NCBI RefSeq assembly: GCF_002294995.1
Contig: NZ_NSGF01000021.1
Span: 41,884 to 105,883, forward strand
Direction: 5' to 3'
Length of the DNA: 64,000 nucleotides
Source of the DNA: Mesorhizobium sp. WSM3860
GTDB lineage: Bacteria > Pseudomonadota > Alphaproteobacteria > Rhizobiales > Rhizobiaceae
Position 1 is the first letter of the stretch. The number at the start of each line of letters is the position of its first letter. Shown piece by piece: positions 52,547-60,865 of the stretch. The notes beneath the pieces are model-generated. The model ran no database searches, was not told the DNA's origin, and saw nothing but the letters and a program-made list of their open reading frames with translations. Both the position numbers and the translations under genes were made by a program.

Positions 52547-53299
52547 TCATAGCGGCGTCACGTTCTTTTCGTGCAGGTAGGTGGTGTAAAAGTCCCCTGC
52601 ACGCACGAGTTCATTCCAGTCGACAACTTTGAGCCTTGAGCCCGAGGTGGATATCAGGCCATCGCGGCGAAGTTCCTGAAGCACTCGGTTGACGTGAACG
52701 GTGGACAGACCCAGTGCGTCGCCAAGCACGGCCTGGCTGACCGGAAATTCCGCCACGTGGTCCTGAATCTGGCCGACTGCATGGAGACGGACGATGAGCT
52801 CACACACGAGGTGAGCCATGCGAACATAGGCCTCCCGCCTTCCGACATTGGTGACCCACTCTCTATATATCGCTGCATCGATCAGCGTTGAGCGCCAGAA
52901 CACGTTGGCGATGGACGGGTGTTTGGTGCAGATGGCACGCAGCGCATCGTGGCGCATGAACCCCACTCGGGCCGGCGTTAGTGGCGCGAAGGTGCAATCC
53001 ATAACCGAAAGATGAATTCCGTGGAGATCCGGGAGGTCTCCCGGAACAAAGATCGATGTGATCTGCCGCTTCCCCTCGCCGGTGAACTTCGCAGATGACA
53101 CCAGGCCGTCCAGAACAGCGAAGGAATGAGAGGGTCGGTCGCCCTCGCGCACGATATCGTCTCCTGCCCGGTAGTCGCGCTCCTGAACCGCGATATCTCT
53201 CAAAGTAGCAATATCGGCTGAGGCAAGATCAGAGATGATCTGGAGCTTGCGAATAATCAGGTCAGACCAAGAAGCTGGCAACACTGAGCTGATCGACAT
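52547..53299 (-). CDS. Crp/Fnr family transcriptional regulator
   Basis: A 250-residue regulator with a cyclic-nucleotide-binding-like domain (residues ~30-150, YRAGDDIVREGDRPSHSFAV, then GKRQITSIFVPGDLPDL), and a C-terminal winged helix (LGDALGLSTVHVNRVLQELR near residue 195). The FNR-type cysteine cluster is missing, so it does not sense oxygen by an iron-sulfur centre. It is a common single-component regulator of rhizobia and may control stress genes nearby, such as the catalase. Confidence 0.88.
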   Translation of the reverse strand: MSISSVLPASWSDLIIRKLQIISDLASADIATLRDIAVQERDYRAGDDIVREGDRPSHSFAVLDGLVSSAKFTGEGKRQITSIFVPGDLPDLHGIHLSVMDCTFAPLTPARVGFMRHDALRAICTKHPSIANVFWRSTLIDAAIYREWVTNVGRREAYVRMAHLVCELIVRLHAVGQIQDHVAEFPVSQAVLGDALGLSTVHVNRVLQELRRDGLISTSGSRLKVVDWNELVRAGDFYTTYLHEKNVTPL

Positions 53300-53768
53300 A
53301 AGCCCGAACCTCTATCGGGCCCCAATGTTCCCGTGCGTGAGCATGGCTCTTTGTTCCCCAAGTTTATTGCGCCTCAGCCCCTGGGCCGCCGATGGAGTCT
53401 GGTCCGTTGACGCCTTTGTGTCGGCTTCCCAGCCCGAAAAGACGACCGCCCAACGGGCCGGGGGTGTGGGTCGATGGTCGTCGGATCGCGAGGGACGATG
53501 GAGTCAGCAAACTGCGTTGCGATAGGCCCTTACACATGTGTCAATGGTTCGGGCTCCGAGGAAATAGTGCATGTTCTGTGGCCCCAACGTGGCCCAACGC
53601 CATGGCCGAGTCCGACCGCTTGGAATGATTTTTGCTAATAACGAAGGAACAGCTTTTAGGATCGCAGGTTCGGAGCCCGGCGGCCCCTCTGCTTCCAAGG
53701 TGCCGTCGTGTCGAAGGCACCGCCTGCCCGGCGTGGTCGGGCGGCCCGCTTGGGAGGAGGAGAAAGCC
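53300..53768. other. Region without supported genes
   Basis: About 470 bp between the Crp/Fnr gene and a small gene. No protein-like frame or clear structure was seen. The promoter of the regulator should lie at its left end. Confidence 0.35.
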
Positions 53769-53972
53769 ATGGCTTCAGCAAGACTGGCGAAAGGCGCGTT
53801 CACACCTGTCGATGTTGAATTTCTTTGCCAGATTCTCGAGCGCGGCTCGGTGGCAAAGGAAACTGCCGCGGAGCGAGAGCGCCGCGCTTTGCGGATAATT
53901 GCCAGCTACATGGCCGGCGTCACCGATGAGCGGCAGTTGATTGAGCTGTCTCACAAGCCGTTAGGACGGTAG
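53769..53972 (+). CDS. Small hypothetical protein
   Basis: A 67-residue helical protein (MASARLAKGAFTPVDVEFLC ... LIELSHKPLGR). The ATG follows a GGAGGAG stretch at a suitable distance. No known family; similar small proteins are common in rhizobia. Confidence 0.6.
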   Translation: MASARLAKGAFTPVDVEFLCQILERGSVAKETAAERERRALRIIASYMAGVTDERQLIELSHKPLGR

Positions 53973-54072
53973 CGCGAGCACCACCTGGCGACGCATCCTT
54001 TCAGCCGACAGCGCGAATACTCGAAGGACAGTGCTGTACAACAATTGTTGCCCGCTCCGACGGACAGGTTTT

Positions 54073-54930
54073 CTATCGCTCGCGATAAACCCTACCATTT
54101 TTCGCGGTTGCGGGCTCGCGCAGGTATTTTGAGCCGGGGATCACGGCAAAGTCTTTGAACCGCGCCGAAAGCTGGTCGAGGCCATGGCGCATTCCTGCTC
54201 CGGCTGCGGCCGCCCCATGCCCGGTGATGACAATCTCTGGCTTGAGAGCAGATAGCCGTCCAACTGAGTTCTCCGCCGCATCCCAGTCCGGGGTGAAGTA
54301 CCGTGGCGGGCCATGCATCTCGAGCTGCTGCGTCGCTACCTCATAGGCGGACTCCTGCCCGGTTGTGATGAACGCATCACCTACGATCAGTGAGCGGTCC
54401 GTCTCACGCCAAAGGGAAATATGTCCCGGCGCGTGCCCTGGAGTGTGGAGCCACTGCCAATCTGGCATCCCCGGAACCGAGCCATCGTCAGGGAGCGCGT
54501 TCAAACGGTCCCCGAGATCGACCGGCCCGCATGGGAAAAGCGGTGAGAGCAACGTCATCAGACCTCCGCCCGCCCACGGGTCAGGCGGGGGGTAGGACGC
54601 TGTTCCGTTCAGATAGGGATGTTCGAGCGTGGCGCATAGACCGGGGCCCCCCACATCCGCGACAGTTCAACGACCGTTCCCACGTGGTCGAAGTGACCAT
54701 GCGTCAGGAGGATTGCCGCCGGTCGGGCGTTTTTGCCAAAACGCGCCTCCGCGACCGCGACAATGGCGCCTCGAGAGGTTGGCAGACCGGTATCAATCAG
54801 CACCCAACTGGAGTCGCGGGGGCCGGGCACACCAAAGAACACGGCATTCACGATCGAAAGGCGAAGGTAGGCAAGATCGGGCGCGATACTCCAGGCCCCA
54901 TCGCCGCGGTCCTCACGTCTGGCGCGATCG
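54073..54930 (-). pseudogene. MBL-fold metallo-hydrolase, frameshifted
   Basis: Two frames make one metallo-beta-lactamase-fold protein. The first holds SIVNAVFFGVPGPRDSSWVL and the metal motif THGHFDHVG; the second takes up near 54625 with LEHPYLNG and continues with HTPGHAPGHISLW, GDAFITT and VITGHGAAAAG. Upstream coding continues to about 54930 (APDLAYLRL). A one- or two-base change near 54630 separates the frames. Members of this group include glyoxalase II-like hydrolases. It could be a sequencing error or true decay. Confidence 0.75.
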
Positions 54931-55093
54931 ATCTTGGAGAGGGTATTTGAATTGTCATTAGGCCGCGTTGCCTTGTCACTTTGTCTCAGAGTCGTCGCCC
55001 CGACGGCGCAGGGAACCGCCGTGTTCGGTCGCGACAGCTAGTTTCCCTTTGCGCACGCGAATACTGTCTTGAGGGCGCCCAAACCTGTAGAGA

Positions 55094-56056
55094 CTACCTG
55101 GTTTTGCGAGTGGCGGCCGCAGCCCGCGCTGGCGCCTCCTGGATGTTGGCGGCGCCGCCCATGTCACCGTTCTTGGTGCGGCCCGCCCCCGGTCCTGCTC
55201 CAAGATCGGCGCCCGTGGTCGGATCGGAAGCCGGGTCCGAGAGTGTCCGCTCCGCCAGATTGGCCGCGACTTTCTTGTCCTTGGCATTTAGCTTGACAGT
55301 CGCCATCCCGTCGCCGCCGTCGGCAGGCATCACCTCTTCGAGATTATCGACGCGGTCCCATTCGCCTCCCGAGTTCCAGGGTCCCGTGGCGTCTCCTTCG
55401 CCCTGCGAGGTGTTGACGTACATGCTGGCATATTTCTCGATGCCCGGGAGTTTGCCCGTCGGGAAGTTGTTCTCTATCGCGTACAGCGCTTTCTCGAAGG
55501 ACTTCTGGTGGGCGACTTCGCGCGTCATCAGAAAACCGAGGGCATCCTTGACGCCGGGATCATCGGTGATGTTGATCAGTCGCTCGTACACGATCTTGGC
55601 ACGAGCTTCGGCCGCGATGTTGGAGCGCAGGTCCACCGTTGGTTCGCCGCGAGAATCGATATAGGCGGCGGTCCAAGGCACTCCGGCCGAGTCGCACAAT
55701 GCGGGTCCGCCGCCAAACAGGATTGACTCTTTTGCCGTTGTGCCGCTGGCGCCAACCATCAAATACAGCTCAGCTTCCTTCATCTGTCCCTCTGCAAGCT
55801 GTGCCTTGAGTCCCTTGTTCAGCATTGTGACAATTGATCCGACCACCTCGAGGTGGCTTAGTTCTTCGGTTGCGATGTCGAGCAACATGTCTTTCCGACC
55901 GACATCATCCTCGCCCAGCCCTTGGGTGAAATAGCGCATAGCGGCGGCCAACTCGCCATCGGCTCCGCCGAATTGCTCCATTATCATGCACGCCAGTTTC
56001 GGATTCGGCTCCGACACACGGACGGTGTATTGCAGTCGCTTATTGTGCATGAACAT
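55094..56056 (-). CDS. Manganese catalase family protein
   Basis: A 320-residue non-haem catalase that breaks down hydrogen peroxide using a di-manganese site. Visible ligand regions are GADGELAAAMRYFTQ, ATEELSHLEVVGSI, ARAKIVYERLINITDD and TREVAHQKSFEKAL. The C-terminal tail is Ala/Gly-rich. ATG 56056 follows GGAG by 7 bases (with a second ATG two codons on). Such catalases are frequent in rhizobial stress islands. Confidence 0.93.
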   Translation of the reverse strand: MFMHNKRLQYTVRVSEPNPKLACMIMEQFGGADGELAAAMRYFTQGLGEDDVGRKDMLLDIATEELSHLEVVGSIVTMLNKGLKAQLAEGQMKEAELYLMVGASGTTAKESILFGGGPALCDSAGVPWTAAYIDSRGEPTVDLRSNIAAEARAKIVYERLINITDDPGVKDALGFLMTREVAHQKSFEKALYAIENNFPTGKLPGIEKYASMYVNTSQGEGDATGPWNSGGEWDRVDNLEEVMPADGGDGMATVKLNAKDKKVAANLAERTLSDPASDPTTGADLGAGPGAGRTKNGDMGGAANIQEAPARAAAATRKTR

Positions 56057-56303
56057 GAGGGTTCTCCAGTGTTGGGGTTCCCCGAACATCCTTGGATCAG
56101 GAATGTTCCTTGGCGCTGACGAACATTGCAAACGGCGATGAACTATCCGCGAGCCCGACCGGGGATCAGGAACGGCTCGCTAGGGGCCCGGTACTCTCCC
56201 GGGCCAACACCAACCCCGTGTTGGATGCTGATTGAGGGCCACGAGAGCCAGGGCATTGGCTGCAGGGATCGTCACGCATGGGCGCCGAAATCGCCGACCC
56301 GGG

Positions 56304-57962
56304 CTATTTAATGATCGGGAGCCTGTCCCATTGATGGAACGGCGGTGGCGAAGGCAACATCCACTCCAGGGTCGTGGCTCCCGGACCCCAAGGATTATCG
56401 CCGGCCTCCCTTCGTCTGTAGAAGGCGTCGACCACTCCGGCCAGGAAGAACAGTACGCTCGCGGCAGATATGTAGGCGCCATAGGAAGAGACCATATTCC
56501 AGCCTGCAAATGCATCGGGATAGTCTATGTAGCGGCGCGGCATGCCCGCCAAACCTAGAAAGTGATGCGGGAAGAAGACCAGGTTGACGCCGACAAAAGT
56601 CGTCCAGAAATGCACTCCCGCGAGTAGCGGATTATAAATATACCCGGTCATCTTCGGGAACCAGTAATACCAGCCCGCGAAGATCCCAAAAAGAGCTCCT
56701 AGTGAGAGAATGTAGTGGAAATGCGCCACGACGAAATAAGTGTCGTGCAATTCACGGTCGAGCGCAGCATTGGCCAGCTGAACGCCCGTTACCCCACCGA
56801 TTGTGAACAGAAAGATGAATCCCAACGCCCAGAGCATGGGCGTTTGCAGGCGGATCGATCCGCCCCACATCGTGGCGATCCAGGAAAAGACCTTAATACC
56901 TGTCGGCACCGCAATCACCATTGTCGCGAAGGTAAAATAGCGCTGCGTGTCCAGGCCAATGCCGCTGGTGTACATATGGTGCGCCCAGACTACAAACCCT
57001 ATCGCGCCGATTGCCACGATTGCGTAGACCATACCAAGATAGCCGAAGATCGGCTTGAGCGAAAACGTCGATATTATCTGACTTACAATGCCGAATGCCG
57101 GGAGGATCATGATGTATACTTCCGGATGACCGAAAAACCAGAAAAGATGCTGATAGAGAAGCAAATCGCCGCCCTGATCCGGCACGAAGAAGGCTGTGCC
57201 GAAATTGCGGTCGGTCAGCAACATGGTAATCGCGCCTGCCAGAACGGGAAGTGCGAGAAGAAGAAGGAATGCCGTGATCAGAACCGACCACGCGAAGAGA
57301 GGCATCTTGTGGAGCGTCATGCCGGGCGCGCGCATGTTGAAGATCGTCGTTATGAAGTTAATCGCCCCAAGTATGGATGAGGCGCCGGCGATGTGCAGCG
57401 ACAGAATGACCAGGTCAACGGCAGGCCCAGGATGGCCCGACGTCGACAGCGTTGGGTAGAGGAACCATCCCGTTCCCGCCCCATAGCCTCCTGGTACGCT
57501 GGGCATGAACATCGACATAAAAAGCAAAATGAAGGCGGGCGGCAGCAGCCAGAAGGAAACGTTGTTCATCCGCGGGAAAGCCATATCCGGAGCCCCGATC
57601 ATGAGCGGTATCATCCAGTTGGCAAAGCCGCCGATCAGACCGGGCATCACCGCGAAGAAGATCATGATAAGGGCGTGTGCTGTCGTGAATACGTTGTAGA
57701 GCTGCTTGCCTGCATCGATGGCCGTGTCGCCCTGGAAGCCGTATATAAGTGAGGCCAAGCCAGGGAAGATCTGTATACCCGGTTGCTGAAGTTCCATGCG
57801 CATGGCCACCGAAAGCAGCATGCCAATGATGCCTGCGACGATCGCGAAAATCAGATAAAGTGTCCCGATGTCCTTGTGATTGGTTGAGAACAGCCATCGG
57901 GTCACTCCTGTCGGCTTGTGCGTCGCAGGCGAAGTGTCCGCGTTCGGCGATGAGGCTGGCAT
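56304..57962 (-). CDS. ctaD: Cytochrome c oxidase subunit I (aa3 type), stand-alone copy
   Basis: A ~552-residue haem-copper oxidase subunit I with about 12 membrane segments. Conserved parts are RWLFSTNHKDIGTLYL near the N terminus, TAHALIMIFF, FWFFGHPEVYIMILPAFG (CuB His and cross-linked Tyr), VWAHHMYTSG, and ELHDTYFVVAHFHYILS (haem ligands). It pumps protons while reducing oxygen. Subunits II and III are not encoded beside it, unlike normal cta operons. ATG 57962 follows GGAG; an upstream ATG at 57974 is possible. The genes beside it (59-residue membrane protein, DUF2243) diverge from it. Confidence 0.93.
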   Translation of the reverse strand: MPASSPNADTSPATHKPTGVTRWLFSTNHKDIGTLYLIFAIVAGIIGMLLSVAMRMELQQPGIQIFPGLASLIYGFQGDTAIDAGKQLYNVFTTAHALIMIFFAVMPGLIGGFANWMIPLMIGAPDMAFPRMNNVSFWLLPPAFILLFMSMFMPSVPGGYGAGTGWFLYPTLSTSGHPGPAVDLVILSLHIAGASSILGAINFITTIFNMRAPGMTLHKMPLFAWSVLITAFLLLLALPVLAGAITMLLTDRNFGTAFFVPDQGGDLLLYQHLFWFFGHPEVYIMILPAFGIVSQIISTFSLKPIFGYLGMVYAIVAIGAIGFVVWAHHMYTSGIGLDTQRYFTFATMVIAVPTGIKVFSWIATMWGGSIRLQTPMLWALGFIFLFTIGGVTGVQLANAALDRELHDTYFVVAHFHYILSLGALFGIFAGWYYWFPKMTGYIYNPLLAGVHFWTTFVGVNLVFFPHHFLGLAGMPRRYIDYPDAFAGWNMVSSYGAYISAASVLFFLAGVVDAFYRRREAGDNPWGPGATTLEWMLPSPPPFHQWDRLPIIK

Positions 57963-58106
57963 CGTGATCTCCATTTGAGAAGGCAAGCGCGTCCCAACCT
58001 CGCTTGTGCGGGATTGTTCCTGATGATTGGCAGTAACGTCAAAGCCAAGGGAACAACTGCAAACCCAGGAGGTTCGGGCAAGCGGGAGAAGAAGGAGCGA
58101 TGTCCG

Positions 58107-58286
58107 ATGCTCGAAACTGTTGCGGCGGTGCTAGTGCTCCTGGCTGTGGTCGGAGGCCTAATCTGTGCTTTCTGGGTTGAGGCCCGTTATGGCGTACACG
58201 GGCTGAGCGAAGACATTCCGGCTGCGTCAGTCGACGAGCTCAGACCGACGATGCCGGTCGTCCCTCGTCCGGCCACTTTGAGGTAG
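58107..58286 (+). CDS. Small single-span membrane protein
   Basis: A 59-residue protein with one N-terminal hydrophobic segment (VAAVLVLLAVVGGLICAFWV) and a Pro-rich tail. AAGGAGC lies upstream of the ATG. It starts 144 bp from the ctaD start on the other strand and precedes the DUF2243 gene by 10 bp, so it may assist in oxidase assembly or membrane function. No family is recognised. Confidence 0.55.
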   Translation: MLETVAAVLVLLAVVGGLICAFWVEARYGVHGLSEDIPAASVDELRPTMPVVPRPATLR

Positions 58287-58296
58287 GTCGCCAATC

Positions 58297-59079
58297 ATGC
58301 GCTTGAACTGGCCAGCAATCGATCGGAAGGCCGTTGTTGGCTGGCTGCTCGTTGGATATGCCCTGGGCGGCTTTTTCGACGGCATCGTTCTGCATCAGAT
58401 CCTGCAGTGGCACCATCTCCTGTCCGGCCTCCCCGAACCGGCAGGATCAGACTTGCGCTTCCAGATTCTGGCGGACGGCCTCTTTCACCTGCTGATGTAT
58501 CTCCTGTGCGTCTTGGGCACCGTGTTGCTCGCGGCGGCTCGTGCATCTGGCGCGCGCCCCGGCACCACAAGCGAAATCCTACGGCTCGCCTTGGCCGGGT
58601 TCGGCGCCTGGCACATCGTTGACGCCGTCATCATTCATTGGCTGCTCGGCCTTCACCGGATCAGGATGGCGAGCGAAGTGCCACTGACATGGGACATGGG
58701 ATGGCTGGTCATTTTTGGCATCTTGCCTTTGGTGCTCGTTCTCCTGATGCCCAATCGGGGAGGACCGGCACGGGGCGCGGCGGCTGCTTTGATGAGTGTT
58801 ACCATAGTAGCCGGGCTGGCTGCGGGCGCAGGTCAGCGCTTCGAGGGTGCAGCCGACACGATCGTCGTCTTCCGGGAAGGTCTAAGCCAGGCCCAAATGA
58901 TGCGAGCCGTACTCGACGCGCGGACGAACCTAAAATGGACCGACAAAGGTGGGACAATCTGGGTGGTCGACGAGGTCTCTTGGGCCGGCCTCATAACGCT
59001 TCACGCGGAAGGAGCCGTTCTCGTCAGCACAACGCCGGTCGCCGCGGGCTGCCTGGCCTGGTCTGCCGTCAAGGTCTGA
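58297..59079 (+). CDS. DUF2243 membrane protein
   Basis: A 260-residue protein. The first ~150 residues match DUF2243: a four-helix membrane domain with GGFFDGIVLHQILQWHHL near residue 24 and later histidines (HIVDAVIIHWLLGLHR). The C-terminal part after residue 165 is a separate soluble-like region (TIVVFREGLSQAQMMRAVLD). DUF2243 genes are often near cytochrome oxidase or ctaG genes, and here ctaD lies next to it. The function is unknown. Confidence 0.82.
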   Translation: MRLNWPAIDRKAVVGWLLVGYALGGFFDGIVLHQILQWHHLLSGLPEPAGSDLRFQILADGLFHLLMYLLCVLGTVLLAAARASGARPGTTSEILRLALAGFGAWHIVDAVIIHWLLGLHRIRMASEVPLTWDMGWLVIFGILPLVLVLLMPNRGGPARGAAAALMSVTIVAGLAAGAGQRFEGAADTIVVFREGLSQAQMMRAVLDARTNLKWTDKGGTIWVVDEVSWAGLITLHAEGAVLVSTTPVAAGCLAWSAVKV

Positions 59080-59657
59080 AGTGGGGCGCAGCTCGGCGAG
59101 TAGAAAAATGATGAGGCGCCAATCATTTCGTGGCGGTCGAGAAAGAGGCGGTAAGCATGCGCCCGCCCCCGTAAAAAACAAGGATTCCACCGCATACTCG
59201 AACTGAGGCGCCATTCGCAATCGTGTGACGAGGAAGCTATTTGCCGCCGCCGCTGCCTTCTTGGAAGCCGTCGAGAACATGGGCCTCGAGGCATGATTTC
59301 GAAGCGGCGCACCAGCAATTATCGCAGCGGCAAGCAGGACTTGTGGGTGAAGACGACCCGTCTGGACAAAGGTCGCATCAAACGGCTCCGATTAAACAGG
59401 GAAACCCGCCCCCGAGCCGAATCAACCACATAGTGAGCCAGGGCCGATCGCAACGCAGTTTGCTCATCCTATGGCACCTTGTCCTCCGACGACCGTCGTC
59501 ACCCCCCCAGCCCCCGCCCCGCTCGGCGGTCGTCATCTTCTTAGCAATGCAACAAATGTGAGCGACCGACGTCAGCGGTGCCTATATAGGTCCTGTTGTC
59601 GCCCCAGCGTCGACCGGACACGGCCGCTTAGAAGGAACTCAACTCCACGAGGAGATC
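59080..59657. other. Region with repeat A copy 2, no supported gene
   Basis: About 580 bp. A short frame near 59220-59298 (KLFAAAAAFLEAVENMGLEA) may be the end of a lost gene. The remainder carries repeat A copy 2 and the promoter region of the next small gene. Confidence 0.4.
59432..59542 (+). repeat. Dispersed repeat A, copy 2
   Basis: Counterpart of 45158-45265 in the same orientation; see the other copy. It is followed about 465 bp later by repeat B copy 2, just as A and B copy 1 follow each other at 45-47 kb. Confidence 0.75.
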
Positions 59658-59915
59658 ATGACTAAGCGCTCTGCGAACTTCATTTCCGCTTTTGACTTTG
59701 ACGTCATCCGAGAAGTCTTCCGGCGTTCGGTCGTAGAAGATTGTCTTCCGCGCCAAGACTGGGAAAGACGTGCAAATGGGCTTGTTCGCAGCTTCATAGG
59801 CGCTCAACCTCCGGCCGAGGTCATCGCCGCATTGCTCGATTCCATGGATCAACAAAATGCCGGCCGACCGGAGCCGGCGGGCTACTCAAGGTGGCTCAAT
59901 TCCCAGCAGCCCTGA
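59658..59915 (+). CDS. Hypothetical protein
   Basis: An 85-residue protein starting MTKRSANFISAFDFDVIREV. A clear GAGGAG lies 3-8 bases before the ATG. Largely helical; no known family. Confidence 0.6.
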   Translation: MTKRSANFISAFDFDVIREVFRRSVVEDCLPRQDWERRANGLVRSFIGAQPPAEVIAALLDSMDQQNAGRPEPAGYSRWLNSQQP

Positions 59916-60006
59916 GCGACAAGCTGCCCAGCTCCGTCTTGTTAGCGCGCTCGCCAGCCGACCTGCCCTCGCCGACGGCGTAGGCGTCTGAGGTCATTTG
60001 TGAGGT

Positions 60007-60118
60007 TTTCGGGCTGGGGGCGGGCGAATAGGTCAGCGTGACACACTTGGTGCCGCACTTCGCGGCGTTTCATCTTCGGCCGGAGAGCGTCAGGGCCGAG
60101 GCGATCGGGGGGCGCCGG
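60007..60118 (+). repeat. Dispersed repeat B, copy 2
   Basis: A decayed copy of the CxxC-protein gene segment found at 47139-47270. Here no frame is intact, so it is a pseudogene remnant. Confidence 0.7.
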
Positions 60119-60322
60119 ATATCAAGCTTCTGATGGCGATAGCAGTCGAGACAGCCGGGCGGTGACGGACATTCGCTCTTCGATCAGCTCTTGCGGCGTC
60201 CAGCGGTTGCCCATGCCCAACTGATGTAGGCTGCGACCATCCAGACCTCCAGGGTTAGGTCCTGCTCCGCTTGGAGAGGGAGCGCCATGGGCCTAACGCA
60301 AGGTCATGCTGGTACAGCGTAC

Positions 60323-60628
60323 CTAGTGCTGATCCCCCTCAGCGCTGGGGCTTTTCGATTCAGCCTGACCTGATATCAGTTCCCAGTGGGCGACGTGCTC
60401 CGCTTGCGTTTTCATGAACTTGCGCAGGAATTCTCCGGCCTTCTCTGTCGGATGCCCATCCCGTGCAAGCTTTTCTATGAGAGCGCGCTGGCGGGCGATT
60501 ATTGCCTCGCCTTCGACGAGTGCCGCAGCGAAGTCTCGCCGTTGGCTCTCGGGGAGTTTCTTGTCCTTGTGAAACGCTGATTTTAGGATTTCGGCATCCA
60601 TTGCCGACAAGGATTTTGAATTCGCCAT
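60323..60628 (-). CDS. Hypothetical helical protein
   Basis: A 101-residue protein (MANSKSLSAMDAEILKSAFH ... KSPSAEGDQH) that is mainly helical and charged, with EGEAIIARQRALIEKLARDG in the middle. GGGCAAC precedes the ATG. Similar short proteins occur in rhizobia without a known role. Confidence 0.6.
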   Translation of the reverse strand: MANSKSLSAMDAEILKSAFHKDKKLPESQRRDFAAALVEGEAIIARQRALIEKLARDGHPTEKAGEFLRKFMKTQAEHVAHWELISGQAESKSPSAEGDQH

Positions 60629-60865
60629 GTTGCCCTCATTGCGGGGGCGAAGACCATTCGCCGCGAACGAGCGGAGTATATGTCTACACGATTAATTTCG
60701 CGAGTCCTTATGAAGAGGAAGCGTCGTACCGGCCTGTCCTGATTATATTCCCATCGCACAACCAGATGCTGCCGGGTCGACTTGGCTTTTGAGCCCTGCG
60801 GGGTTTGGGCCATGTCCGCGCAGTCCGCTATAAGCGCGCCAAGTCGGCTAGTGGAGCGCTCTTGT

